From NCBI GenBank assembly GCA_963794385.1, contig CAWCDT010000007.1:186001-250000 (forward strand): 64,000 nucleotides of DNA, given 5' to 3'. This document shows, in pieces, positions 41,613-49,893 of the stretch; within the stretch, counting starts at the first letter, position 1; each line of letters starts with the position of its first letter. The DNA is from Gaiellasilicea sp963794385. Its GTDB lineage: Bacteria; Actinomycetota; Thermoleophilia; Gaiellales; Gaiellaceae. The notes beneath the pieces are model-generated. The model did not search any database, was not told the origin of the DNA, and saw only the letters and a program-made list of their open reading frames with translations. Position numbers and translations under genes: made by a program.

Positions 41613-42147
41613 ATGCCTGTCAAAGTCGGAGCGCCCGCTCCCGCCGTCGTCTCGGAGTCCTACCAGCGCGGCGACGGACGGGCCCCTGCACGTCGACCTC
41701 GAGGACTATCGCGGTCGCTGGATCGTCCTCTTCTTCTATCCGCGCGACTTCACGTTCGTCTGCCCGACCGAGCTGCACGCGTTCGCCGAGCTCGAGCCCG
41801 CCTTCGCCGCGGAGGACGCGGTCGTGATCGCCGCCAGCACCGACAGCTACTGGAGCCACAAGGCGTGGTTCGAGTCGCACCCCCTGCTCGCCGGGATCGA
41901 GTATCCCGTCATCGCGGACACCGCACACGAGCTCGCGGACGCGTTCGGCGTTCTGGAGGTCGACGGATCCGCGCTGCGCGGCACGTTCGTCATCGATCCG
42001 GACGGCATCCTCCGCCACGCAAGCGTGACCGATCAGAGCGTCGGCCGCAGCCCCGACGAGACGCTGCGGATCCTCCAGGCGTTGCGCACGGTGGCGCTCT
42101 GCCCGGTCGCCTGGACGCCTGGCCAGCCGACCCTCAAGGCCGCCTGA
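41613..42147 (+). CDS. Peroxiredoxin, AhpC/TSA family (frameshifted)
   Basis: A thiol peroxidase reducing H2O2 and organic peroxides. The first frame gives MPVKVGAPAPAVVSESYQRG; after one extra base near 41670 it continues LHVDLEDYRGRWIVLFFYPRDFTFVCPTELHAFAELEPAF, with the peroxidatic Cys in FVCPTE, then STDSYWSHKAWFESHP and the C-terminal resolving Cys in LCPVAWTPGQPTL. Corrected length is about 177 residues, the size of AhpC-type 2-Cys peroxiredoxins. AAAGGA lies 8 nt before the ATG. The 220-base upstream gap shows no other gene. Confidence 0.88.
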
Positions 42148-42179
42148 ACACCGGCCCCGGCGACGAAAGGAGAACCGTC

Positions 42180-42269
42180 ATGACCCTCGCGCTCAACCGC
42201 TTTGCACCGCGCCGGTCCCGGCTCGTCCGCCGCCGGCGCTGGTTGATCTGGCAGCCTGCCGCTCTGTGA
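42180..42269 (+). CDS. Candidate 29-residue Arg-rich peptide
   Basis: AAAGGAG lies 8 nt before an ATG, a ribosome binding site as good as that of the peroxiredoxin 32 bases upstream. The encoded peptide starts MTLALNRFAPRRSRLVRR and ends RRWLIWQPAAL; a third of it is Arg. It may be co-expressed with the peroxiredoxin. No family known to me. Confidence 0.45.
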   Translation: MTLALNRFAPRRSRLVRRRRWLIWQPAAL

Positions 42270-42301
42270 GAAAGGCCGAGTTCGGCTTCGCGGCACCCCA
42301 A

Positions 42302-43144
42302 CTAGCGCTTCGCCTTCCGCGTCCGGGTCGTCCGCTTGCGCGTCGGAGGACGCTTCGCGCGCACCGAGCCCCGCCCGCGCTTCTTGGCGGCATCGACGGA
42401 GGCTTGCAGTGCGGCGAGCAGATCGGGCGGCTGCTCCTCGGCCTCCGGCTCAGCGGCGGTGATCGTCTCGCCCTTCTGCTTCGCCTTGATGATCTTCAGC
42501 AGCGCTTCGCGATAGGTGTCCTCGAATTTCTCGGGCTTGAACGAGGTGGTGAACTTGTCGATCAGCGTCGTCGCCATCTCGAGCTCCGCCTTGGTGACCT
42601 TCGCCTTGCGCGGCGCGATCTCGCCGACCGGACGGATCTCGTCGTGGAAGAACATCTTCTCGAGCGCGAGCACACGATCGCGCACGCGCAGGCAGCCGAC
42701 GTGCTGGCGGTCCCGCATCACGTACTTGCCGATCGCGACGAGCTTCGTTCGCTCCATGGCCTCGCGCAGGAGCGAATAGGGCTTCTCGCCGCCGTCCTGC
42801 GGCCCGAGGTAGTAGGTCCGCTCGAAGTAGATCGGGTCGATCTCGTCGTACGGGACGAAATCGGAGATCTCGATCGACTTCACGCCCTCGGACTTGACCG
42901 CGGCGAAGTCCTCGTCGGTCAGCACGACGTGCTCGTCCTTGCGGATCTCGTACGCCTTGACGATCTCGTCGTCGGGAACCACCTTCTCCTCCGTCTTGCA
43001 GTACTTCTGGTAGCCGATCCGGCCGTTGTCGGACTCGTGGACGAGATGGAAGTGAAGGTCGGCCTCGTCGATCGCGCTGTACATCTTCACCGGCACGCTG
43101 ACGAGCCCGAACGAGATCGTGCCGCTCCAGATCGCTCTCGGCAT
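42302..43144 (-). CDS. ku: Ku protein (non-homologous end joining)
   Basis: Bacterial Ku binds DNA ends and recruits ligase D. The 280-residue protein has the family core: AIWSGTISFGLVSVPVKMYSAI, HLVHESDNGRIGYQKYCKTEEKVV, ISDFVPYDEIDPIYFERTYYLGP, YVMRDRQHVGCLRVRDRVLALEKMFFHDEIR, and a long Lys/Arg-rich C-terminal tail (KKRGRGSVRAKRPPTRKR) that helps threading on DNA. No ligD is in the window. Confidence 0.96.
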   Translation of the reverse strand: MPRAIWSGTISFGLVSVPVKMYSAIDEADLHFHLVHESDNGRIGYQKYCKTEEKVVPDDEIVKAYEIRKDEHVVLTDEDFAAVKSEGVKSIEISDFVPYDEIDPIYFERTYYLGPQDGGEKPYSLLREAMERTKLVAIGKYVMRDRQHVGCLRVRDRVLALEKMFFHDEIRPVGEIAPRKAKVTKAELEMATTLIDKFTTSFKPEKFEDTYREALLKIIKAKQKGETITAAEPEAEEQPPDLLAALQASVDAAKKRGRGSVRAKRPPTRKRTTRTRKAKR

Positions 43145-43216
43145 ATGGAGTCAACGGTGGAGCGATCGTTTTCGATTCGGCACGATCCCGTGACTCTCTC
43201 GTTGCGGGTCAACGCC

Positions 43217-43222
43217 TAGCGT
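43217..43222 (+). promoter_or_regulatory. Leaderless -10 box of the 43231 gene (TAGCGT)
   Basis: TAGCGT lies 8 nt before the ATG at 43231. Confidence 0.45.
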
Positions 43223-43230
43223 TGGCACCC

Positions 43231-43500
43231 ATGAAGACCGCAGCGACCCGTGCCGCCACCCCGTGGGGGTCGGCAGTGCTGCTGGAAGAGCTGAAGCTGC
43301 CCCAGCAGGCGGGCGACAAGCGCTTCGCATCGCTCGTGCAGCTGCTCGAGACCGGCAAGGGCGAGCGCCTCGTCCGTTTCGCATACGCGACCGGCGGCGT
43401 CGCCCGCCGCGGCCCCGTGACGCTGCGGGTACGCGACGTCGAGCGCCTGCGCGCAGCGCTGGCCGAGCACCCAGGGCTCGCGGAGGCGCTGCGGCTGTGA
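43231..43500 (+). CDS. Small hypothetical protein
   Basis: An 89-residue basic protein (TPWGSAVLLEELKLPQQAGDKRFASLVQLLETGKGERLVRFAYATGGVARRGPVTLRVRDVERLRAALAEHPGL). It looks like a compact alpha/beta fold with a beta strand LVRFAYATGG. No family recognised. It is divergent from ku and convergent with purQ, ending 14 bases before the purQ stop. Confidence 0.65.
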   Translation: MKTAATRAATPWGSAVLLEELKLPQQAGDKRFASLVQLLETGKGERLVRFAYATGGVARRGPVTLRVRDVERLRAALAEHPGLAEALRL

Positions 43501-43513
43501 GCCGTGTCCCGCC

Positions 43514-44215
43514 TCAGGCGACCGCGGCGGCGAGCGTGCGCGTGCGGGCGGCGTCGACGAGCCCGGCGAGGAGCAGCGCGCCGTCCCCCGAGCCGAGCAG
43601 CGGATCGACTGCGTGCTCCGGATGAGGCATCAAGCCGACCACGTTGCGAGTCTCGTTGCACACGCCCGCGACGTCGCCGACCGAGCCGTTGCAGTCCTCC
43701 GCGTAGCGCAACACCAGCTGGCCGGCCGCCTCCAGCTCGCGGTACAGCTCGTCGTCGGCGTACCAGCAGCCCTCGCCGTGCTTGACCGGGATCGTCAGCT
43801 CCTGGCCGGGCTCGCAGCGGGCAGTGAGGACGGTATCCGTCCGCTCGACGCGAAGCCGGAGATCGCGGCAGATGAACTCGAGGTCGCGGTTGCGCCGCAG
43901 CACACCCGGCAGGAGCCCGGCCTCGCACAGGATCTGGAAGCCGTTGCAGATCCCCAGCACGGGGCCGCCCGCGGAGGCGAAGTCCCGCACCGCGGCCAGC
44001 ACCGGCGCGAAGCGGGCGATCGCCCCACACCGAAGGTAGTCGCCGTACGAAAAGCCTCCCGGCAGGACGACCGCCTCGCTGCCTCGCGGCAGCGCCGTCT
44101 CGGCATGCCAGACCAGCTGCGCGTCTGCGCCGAGAGCCGCCAACGCCCAGGCCGCGTCACGGTCGTCGTTCGAGCCGGGAAAGACGAGGACGGCAATCCG
44201 CGGCCGCACGCTCAC
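43514..44215 (-). CDS. purQ: Phosphoribosylformylglycinamidine synthase subunit PurQ
   Basis: The glutaminase subunit of FGAM synthase. In 233 residues it shows IAVLVFPGSNDDRDAAWAL, VVLPGGFSYGDYLRCGAIARF, the nucleophile Cys in GPVLGICNGFQIL, and the His-Glu pair in GLMPHPEHAVDP. The GTG at 44215 overlaps the purS stop (GTGA); a GTG two codons later is possible. Part of the purB-purC-purS-purQ run. Confidence 0.96.
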   Translation of the reverse strand: MSVRPRIAVLVFPGSNDDRDAAWALAALGADAQLVWHAETALPRGSEAVVLPGGFSYGDYLRCGAIARFAPVLAAVRDFASAGGPVLGICNGFQILCEAGLLPGVLRRNRDLEFICRDLRLRVERTDTVLTARCEPGQELTIPVKHGEGCWYADDELYRELEAAGQLVLRYAEDCNGSVGDVAGVCNETRNVVGLMPHPEHAVDPLLGSGDGALLLAGLVDAARTRTLAAAVA

Positions 44216-44454
44216 CCTTCCGCGACCTCGATCTCGAAGCTCTCGATCAGCGTATTCGCAAGCAGCTCCTGGCACATCCGTTCGGCCTCGACGCGCGCGT
44301 CGTGCGGCGACGACGCGTCGAGGTCGAGATCCACGAGCCGGCCCACGCGGGCACCGCCCACCGAGAACCCGAGCTTGCGCAGCGACTCCTGCACCGCCTC
44401 GCCTTGCGGATCAAGGATCCCCGGCTTCGGCCGTACGAGGACGGTCACCCTCAC
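44212..44454 (-). CDS. purS: Phosphoribosylformylglycinamidine synthase subunit PurS
   Basis: Eighty residues matching PurS: VTVLVRPKPGILDPQGEAVQESLRKLGF, VGRLVDLDLDA, and MCQELLANTLIESFEIEV. PurS bridges PurL and PurQ, with which it forms the small-type FGAM synthase. It overlaps purC and purQ by four bases on each side. Confidence 0.95.
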   Translation of the reverse strand: MRVTVLVRPKPGILDPQGEAVQESLRKLGFSVGGARVGRLVDLDLDASSPHDARVEAERMCQELLANTLIESFEIEVAEG

Positions 44455-45314
44455 CTGAGGACGACCTGCGGGTCGGCACGGTAGTCGTCGAACGCGAGCC
44501 CCGTCAACAACTCGAACGCCTCGACGTAGCGGGCCTGCGTTCCCGCGACGACGGCGTCGGGAAGCTCGGGCCCGGGATCGGTCTTGTCCCAGCCGAGGCT
44601 TTCGCAGTAGTCGCGCACGTACTGCTTGTCGTAGGACGGCTGCGGCCCGAGCCCGGCGTACCCGTCCGCCGGCCAGAAGCGCGAGGAGTCCGGCGTCAGG
44701 GCCTCGTCGCCGAGCACCAGCGTGCCGTCGCGGTCGACGCCGAGCTCGAACTTCGTGTCCGCGAGGATGATCCCGCGCGCCTCGGCGTGAGCTGCCGCGA
44801 AGCGGTAGAGAGCGAGGGCGGCCGACTCCGCCTCGGCCCAGCGCTCCGCTCCGACAAGCTCGGCGGCGGTCCGCGCGTCGATGTTCTCGTCGTGGCCGGA
44901 ATGCGCCTTCGTCGCCGGCGTCACGATCGGCTCGGGTAGCCGGGCCGACTCGCCGAGGCCCGGCGGCAGCACCCGCCCGCAGAGGGAGCCCGTCGCGGCG
45001 TAGTCCTTCCAGCCGGACCCTGCCAGGTAGCCACGGACGACGATCTCGACCGGCAGCATCTCGAGGCGCCTGCAGACGAGGGAGCGGCCGTCGTCGCGGA
45101 GCTCGAGCAAGTGGTTTGGCACGATGTGGCGCGTCCGCGCGAACCAGAAGGCGGAGAGACCCGTCAGAACCTTGCCCTTGTCGGGGACCTCGGTCGGCAG
45201 GACGACGTCAAAGGTCGAGATCCGGTCGGAGGCGACGAGCAGCAGCCGCTCCTCGTCGAGCGCGTAGAGCTCGCGGACCTTGCCGCTGCCCAGGTGGACG
45301 GCGGCGTCAGGCAT
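44451..45314 (-). CDS. purC: SAICAR synthetase
   Basis: Joins aspartate to carboxyaminoimidazole ribotide using ATP. The 287-residue protein has GSGKVRELYALDEERLLLVASDRISTFDVVLP, LPVEIVVRGYLAGSGWKDY, PEPIVTPATKAHSGHDENI, and ILADTKFELGVDRDGTLVLGDEALTPDSSRFWP, all typical of the yeast-like long PurC type. Starts at ATG 45314, within the last eight bases of purB. Confidence 0.96.
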   Translation of the reverse strand: MPDAAVHLGSGKVRELYALDEERLLLVASDRISTFDVVLPTEVPDKGKVLTGLSAFWFARTRHIVPNHLLELRDDGRSLVCRRLEMLPVEIVVRGYLAGSGWKDYAATGSLCGRVLPPGLGESARLPEPIVTPATKAHSGHDENIDARTAAELVGAERWAEAESAALALYRFAAAHAEARGIILADTKFELGVDRDGTLVLGDEALTPDSSRFWPADGYAGLGPQPSYDKQYVRDYCESLGWDKTDPGPELPDAVVAGTQARYVEAFELLTGLAFDDYRADPQVVLR

Positions 45315-46617
45315 GGACGTGCTCCCGGCCGACGGCTCGCAGCCGCTCGAAGACGACCCCGGCATGCCGCGTGTACGCGCTCTCGTCGAACACCGCGTCC
45401 AGCTCGACGCGGCTCGCAATCTGGCCGTCTGCACGTACGAGGTCGCGGAAGTCGAGCCCCTCGTCCCAGGCGCGCATCGCGTGCCGCTGTACGAGCCGGT
45501 ACGCCTCGTCCCGCGACATCTCTGCGTCGATGAGCGCGAGCAGCAGCCGCTGGCTGAAGTAGAGCCCGTGGCTCGCGTCGAGGTTCTCGCGCATCCGCTC
45601 GGCGCGGACGACCAGTCCGTCGACGAGCCACGCGAACCGGTCGAGCATGTAGTCGACGAGGAGAAAGGCGTCCGGAAGCACGATCCGCTCCGCCGACGAG
45701 TGGGAGATGTCGCGCTCGTGCCAGAGCGCCACGTTCTCGAGCCCGGTCTGCGCGTAGCCGCGCAGGACGCGGGCAAGCCCGCAGATCCGCTCGGAGACGA
45801 TCGGGTTCCGCTTGTGCGGCATCGCCGACGACCCCTTTTGGCCGCTCCCGAAGGGCTCCTCGACTTCCCGTACCTCGGTCCGGGCGAGGTGGCGGACCTC
45901 GAGCGCGAACCGCTCCAGCGACGCAGCGAGGAGCGCGAGCGCGCCCAGCACCTCGGCGTGGCGGTCGCGCTGCAGGATCTGCGTGGAGCTCGGCGCTGCC
46001 TCGAGCCCGAGCCGCTCGCAGGCGACTCGCTCCACTTCCGGCTCGACCGCCGCGTAGGTGCCGACGGCTCCGGACAGCTTCCCGACGCGCATCCCGTCGA
46101 GCGCACGCTCGACCCGAATGCGGTCACGCTCGAGCCCGAACGCCCAGCCCGCCAGCTTGAGGCCGAAGGTTGTCGGCTCGGCGTGAACGCCGTGCGTCCT
46201 CCCGATCGTGAGTGTCTCGCGATGCTCCTCCGCCCGTGCCAACACGGCGCCGAACGCCCGCTCGATCCCGGCCAGGATGAGCGCGCCCGCGTCGCGGATC
46301 TGGAGTGCCAGCGCCGTGTCGACGACGTCCGACGAGGTGAGCCCGTAGTGGAACCACCGCCCTTCCTCGCCGAGACGCTCGGCGACCGCGTCGACGAACG
46401 CTGCGACGTCGTGGTGCGTCTGCGCCTCGATCTCGGCAACTCGTTCCGGGCTCGGGACGGCCGCTCGCCCGCGAATCGCGTCGAGAGCTTCCCGCGGCAC
46501 GGCGCCGACTTCTGCCCACCCCTCGAGCGCCGCCAGCTCGACGTCGAGCCAGCGCGCGAGCCTCGCCTCGTCCGACCAGATCGCCGACATGGCCGGGCGG
46601 GAGTAACGCGCGATCAC
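45307..46617 (-). CDS. purB: Adenylosuccinate lyase
   Basis: Releases fumarate from SAICAR and adenylosuccinate. The 436-residue protein has SDEARLARWLDVELA, HYGLTSSDVVDTALALQ, TIGRTHGVHAEPTTFGLK, and the lyase signature GSGQKGSSAMPHKRNPIVSE with the flexible catalytic Ser loop. GTG start at 46617 with TAGACT 7 nt upstream. First gene of the purB-purC-purS-purQ operon. Confidence 0.97.
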   Translation of the reverse strand: MIARYSRPAMSAIWSDEARLARWLDVELAALEGWAEVGAVPREALDAIRGRAAVPSPERVAEIEAQTHHDVAAFVDAVAERLGEEGRWFHYGLTSSDVVDTALALQIRDAGALILAGIERAFGAVLARAEEHRETLTIGRTHGVHAEPTTFGLKLAGWAFGLERDRIRVERALDGMRVGKLSGAVGTYAAVEPEVERVACERLGLEAAPSSTQILQRDRHAEVLGALALLAASLERFALEVRHLARTEVREVEEPFGSGQKGSSAMPHKRNPIVSERICGLARVLRGYAQTGLENVALWHERDISHSSAERIVLPDAFLLVDYMLDRFAWLVDGLVVRAERMRENLDASHGLYFSQRLLLALIDAEMSRDEAYRLVQRHAMRAWDEGLDFRDLVRADGQIASRVELDAVFDESAYTRHAGVVFERLRAVGREHVHA

Positions 46618-46624
46618 TGGAGCG

Positions 46625-46630
46625 AGTCTA
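46625..46630 (-). promoter_or_regulatory. Leaderless -10 box of the purB-C-S-Q operon (TAGACT)
   Basis: TAGACT lies 7 nt before the GTG of purB, within the gap after purD. Confidence 0.55.
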
Positions 46631-46647
46631 GCGACCGTCCCGGCGGC

Positions 46648-47868
46648 TCAACCCGCTGTCGCGGACGCGGCGAGGGCGATGTCGCGCCGGTAGCGGGCGC
46701 CGGTGAAGCTGATCAGCTCACACCCTGCGTAGGCGCGTTCGCGCGCGTCGGCGACCGTCGCCCCGGTCCCGGTGACGGCGAGGACACGGCCGCCGTTCGT
46801 GACGAGCCGCTCGCCGTGCAGCGCCGTGCCGGCATGGAAGACGAGCGCGCCGGTCGCCTCGGCGGCTTCGACCCCCTCGATGGCCGAGCCGCGGTCGGAC
46901 CGGGCCGGATAGTCGGCGCCTGCGATCACCACGGTCACGGCAGCCTCGTCCGAGACGGAGACCTCCACGCCCTCGAGCTCCCCGGTCGCGGCGGCGCCGA
47001 GCGCGCCGAGGAAGTCTCCCTCGAGGCGGGGGAGGATCGACTGCGTCTCCGGGTCGCCGAAGCGGCAGTTGAACTCGAGCACCCTGGGCCCATCCGCGGT
47101 CAGCATCAGCCCGGCGAACAACACCCCGACGAAGGGCGACCCACGGCGCGCGAGCTCCTCGACCACCGGCCCGTGGATCTCCTCGACGAGCTCCTCCGTT
47201 CCGCCGGTGTCGAATCCCGGCACCGGCGAGAACGAGCCCATCCCGCCGGTGTTCGGCCCGCTATCCCCGTCCAGCGCCCGCTTGAAGTCCTGCGCCGGTG
47301 CGAGTGGCACGACGTTGCGCCCGTCGGCGAGCGCAAAGACCGACACCTCGTCGCCTGCGAGGAGCTCCTCGATCACGATCGGGCCGGGAAACGCAGACGC
47401 CGCCCGCAGCCCCTCGTCCAGCTGTGCCACCGACTCGCAGACGAAGACGCCCTTCCCGGCCGCGAGGCCGTCCACCTTGACGACGCAGGGCGGCCGGGCG
47501 ACCGCGAGCGTCCTCGCCGTCGGGACCCCGGCCGCCGCCATCACGTCCTTGGCGAAGCTCTTTGAGCCCTCGATCCGCGACGCGGCGGCACCGGGCCCGA
47601 AGACGGAAATGCCGGCGCGACGGAGCTCGTCGGCCACACCGGTCACGAGCGGCGCCTCGGGGCCGATCACAGCGAGATCGACGTCCAGGCTGCGCGCAAG
47701 TCCGAGCAGGCTCTCGCCGTCCTCTGCCCGGACGGGGTGGCAGTCGCCGAGCCGTGCGATCCCGGGGTTGCCGGGCGCAGCGTGGAGCTCGGACAGGCCC
47801 GGCGCCTGGGCGAGCTTCCAGGCGAGCGCGTGCTCGCGCCCACCTGAGCCGACCAGGAGCACCTTCAC
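46648..47868 (-). CDS. purD: Phosphoribosylamine-glycine ligase
   Basis: ATP-grasp enzyme making GAR from phosphoribosylamine and glycine. The 406-residue protein has KVLLVGSGGREHALAWKLAQ, HAAPGNPGIA, VIGPEAPLVTGVADELRRAG, CVVKVDGLAAGKGVFVCES, LAPAQDFKRALDGDSGPNTGGMGSFSP and VLEFNCRFGDPETQ. The lead GTG is set by TAGACT 8 nt upstream, against a longer frame to 48057. It ends 31 bases before the purB start on the same strand. Confidence 0.96.
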   Translation of the reverse strand: MKVLLVGSGGREHALAWKLAQAPGLSELHAAPGNPGIARLGDCHPVRAEDGESLLGLARSLDVDLAVIGPEAPLVTGVADELRRAGISVFGPGAAASRIEGSKSFAKDVMAAAGVPTARTLAVARPPCVVKVDGLAAGKGVFVCESVAQLDEGLRAASAFPGPIVIEELLAGDEVSVFALADGRNVVPLAPAQDFKRALDGDSGPNTGGMGSFSPVPGFDTGGTEELVEEIHGPVVEELARRGSPFVGVLFAGLMLTADGPRVLEFNCRFGDPETQSILPRLEGDFLGALGAAATGELEGVEVSVSDEAAVTVVIAGADYPARSDRGSAIEGVEAAEATGALVFHAGTALHGERLVTNGGRVLAVTGTGATVADARERAYAGCELISFTGARYRRDIALAASATAG

Positions 47869-47876
47869 GGCGGCCG

Positions 47877-47882
47877 AGTCTA
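47877..47882 (-). promoter_or_regulatory. Leaderless -10 box of purD (TAGACT)
   Basis: TAGACT lies 8 nt before the GTG at 47868. Confidence 0.55.
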
Positions 47883-47926
47883 CTTTCAGCGGGTTTCGGA
47901 GACCACGCGGCGGCGCATAGATTCGC

Positions 47927-48220
47927 ATGGCGATCAACGAGCCCGGGCTCGACCTGCACGAGTGGGAGACGCGCTGGGCCGAGCTCGAGGAGGACCTGGC
48001 CGACGATCCCGCGTCGGCGCTCGCCGAGGCCAGCGACGCGATCGAAGACCTGCTCACCGTCGACGACGGCCAGAACGAGCTCGTTGCCGCCTACGCGGCG
48101 GCGCGCGACGTCGCCGACCGACTCGAGCAGGGCGAGAGCGTCGACCCGGGCGACCTGGCGACCGCGGTCGAGAACCTGCACGCGATCCGAGCAGCCCTCA
48201 CAGCGGGCGACCCGATCTAA
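47927..48220 (+). CDS. Acidic hypothetical protein
   Basis: A 97-residue acidic protein (EWETRWAELEEDLADDPASALAEASDAIEDLLTVDDGQNELVAAYAAARDVADRLEQGESVDPGDLATAVENLHAIRAAL). The W..R/ELE.DL.DDP..AL..A.D.I..LL pattern resembles the shared domain of the 2746 and 3104 proteins, so it may be a third distant paralogue. Divergent from purD, convergent with purA. Function unknown. Confidence 0.68.
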   Translation: MAINEPGLDLHEWETRWAELEEDLADDPASALAEASDAIEDLLTVDDGQNELVAAYAAARDVADRLEQGESVDPGDLATAVENLHAIRAALTAGDPI

Positions 48221-48237
48221 GCCGAGTACCGCGTCGG

Positions 48238-49512
48238 TCAGGCCGGCGCGAGCACCTGCTCTCGCGCCGCGCCCGTGCCGACGAGGCGGATCGGGACGCC
48301 GAGCGCCCGCTCGACCAGTTCGACGTAGGCGCGCGCCTGCTCCGGGAGGTCGGCGATCGTCGTGCAGCCGTCGAGCGCGGCACCCCAGCCCTGAACCGTC
48401 TCCAGCACCGGCTCAGCGTGGTGGAAGTCGCTCTGGTGGGCCGGGAAGTCCGATGTCTCGCTTCCGTCGGGGAGCCGGTAGCGAACGCAGACCTTGAGCT
48501 CGTCGAAGGCGGAGAGGACATCGAGCTTCGTCAGCGCGATCGACGTGATCCCGTTCAGCCGGACCGCGTAGCGGAGGGCGACGAGATCGAGCCAGCCGGG
48601 GCGCCGCTCGCGGCCGGTCACCGTGCCGAACTCCTGTCCGAGCTCCCGGACCTGCGCCGCGAGCTCGTCATCCATCTCGCTCGGGAACGGCCCTGCTCCG
48701 ACCCGCGTTACGTACGCCTTCGAGACGCCGACTACGTCGTCGATGCGAGTCGGTCCGATGCCGATCCCGGTCGCGGCGGCGCCGGCGGTCGGGTTGGAAG
48801 AGGTGACGAACGGATACGTGCCGTGATCGAGGTCGAGGAGCGTCCCCTGGGCGCCCTCGAGCAGGACCCGCTTCCCCTCCCGGAGCGCGGTGTCGACGAG
48901 CAGCGACGTGTCGGCGACGTACGGGCGCAGGCGCTGCGCGAACTGCTCGTGGCTGGAGGCGACGGCCTCGAGGTCGAACGGCTCGTGCTCGTAGACGCGC
49001 TCCAGCCACACGTTCTTCTCGGCGAGCGCGGTCTCGATCTTCTGGCGCAGGATCTTCGCGTCGAGGAGGTCCTGGACACGGATGCCGAGCCGGGACGCCT
49101 TGTCGGCGTACGCGGGCCCGATCCCGCGCCGCGTCGTCCCGATCTGGAGCCTGCCCAGGCGCCGCTCGCCTGCCCCGTCGATCGCGATGTGCCAGGGCAT
49201 GATCAGATGGGCGTTGCCGGAGATCCGGAGCGGCTCCGACGACACGCCGCGTTCCTCCACCTCGTCGAGCTCCTCGAGCAGGACACCGGGGTCGACGACA
49301 CAGCCGGCCCCGAGGACGCTGATCTTCCCCGAGAGGATTCCGGAGGGCAGATGCCGGAACTTGAACGTCACGCCGTCGACGATCACGGTGTGGCCGGCGT
49401 TCGGTCCGCCCTGGTAGCGGCAGACGAGGTCCGAGTCCTGCGCGAGCAGGTCGACGATCTTGCCCTTGCCTTCGTCGCCCCATTGCGCGCCGACGATGAC
49501 GGTCGCGGGCAC
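48238..49512 (-). CDS. purA: Adenylosuccinate synthetase
   Basis: Commits IMP to AMP using GTP and aspartate. The 424-residue protein has VIVGAQWGDEGKGKIVDLLAQ (P-loop), YQGGPNAGHTVIVDG, IGTTRRGIGPAYADKASR, LLEGAQGTLLDLDHGTYPFVTSSN, GIGIGPTRIDDVVGVSKAY and TKLDVLSAFDELKVCVRYR. GTG start at 49512, with CAGAAT 6 nt upstream as a possible weak -10 box. Confidence 0.97.
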   Translation of the reverse strand: MPATVIVGAQWGDEGKGKIVDLLAQDSDLVCRYQGGPNAGHTVIVDGVTFKFRHLPSGILSGKISVLGAGCVVDPGVLLEELDEVEERGVSSEPLRISGNAHLIMPWHIAIDGAGERRLGRLQIGTTRRGIGPAYADKASRLGIRVQDLLDAKILRQKIETALAEKNVWLERVYEHEPFDLEAVASSHEQFAQRLRPYVADTSLLVDTALREGKRVLLEGAQGTLLDLDHGTYPFVTSSNPTAGAAATGIGIGPTRIDDVVGVSKAYVTRVGAGPFPSEMDDELAAQVRELGQEFGTVTGRERRPGWLDLVALRYAVRLNGITSIALTKLDVLSAFDELKVCVRYRLPDGSETSDFPAHQSDFHHAEPVLETVQGWGAALDGCTTIADLPEQARAYVELVERALGVPIRLVGTGAAREQVLAPA

Positions 49513-49534
49513 GAGGCGATTCTGCCGTATTACT

Positions 49535-49744
49535 TCAGTGGAAGCGCACGCCCGCGGGCTCGCGGCCGACGCGCTCGATCCGGATGTCGTGGCCGCGCGG
49601 GCAGGTGACCGCGCCGTGAGCACGCTCGAGCGCCAGCCGGCCCTCCACCTGGGCGGCATAAACACCGTGCTCGACGGCGCACTCCGCGCAGACCACGACA
49701 TACGAAGTCACCCGCGGCGCCAACCGGATCGTCTGGTCGAACAT
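49535..49744 (-). CDS. Small hypothetical protein with CxxC and CxxGH
   Basis: A 69-residue protein containing VVVCAECAVEHGVYAA and GAVTCPRGHDIRIERVG. Two Cys pairs/His suggest a small zinc-binding fold. It lies 22 bases upstream of purA on the same strand. No known family recognised. Confidence 0.6.
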   Translation of the reverse strand: MFDQTIRLAPRVTSYVVVCAECAVEHGVYAAQVEGRLALERAHGAVTCPRGHDIRIERVGREPAGVRFH

Positions 49745-49811
49745 CGTTTACTCCCTTCTGCCTCCGACAAGAGTTGTCGAGCTCGCCTCCGTCGGCGGTT
49801 CGCGGCGCAGA

Positions 49812-49837
49812 CCTCGCGGTGCCGGAGCACCGCGAGG
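49812..49837. terminator. Hairpin downstream of dnaB
   Basis: A perfect 11-bp stem (arm CCTCGCGGTGC) with loop CGGA, 57 bases beyond the dnaB stop. No U-tract follows. Confidence 0.55.
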
Positions 49838-49893
49838 AAGCGCCACGGGCCGACGTCGCCTGGCGGGAGGGGGCAGAGCCGGCCGGGGGGAGC

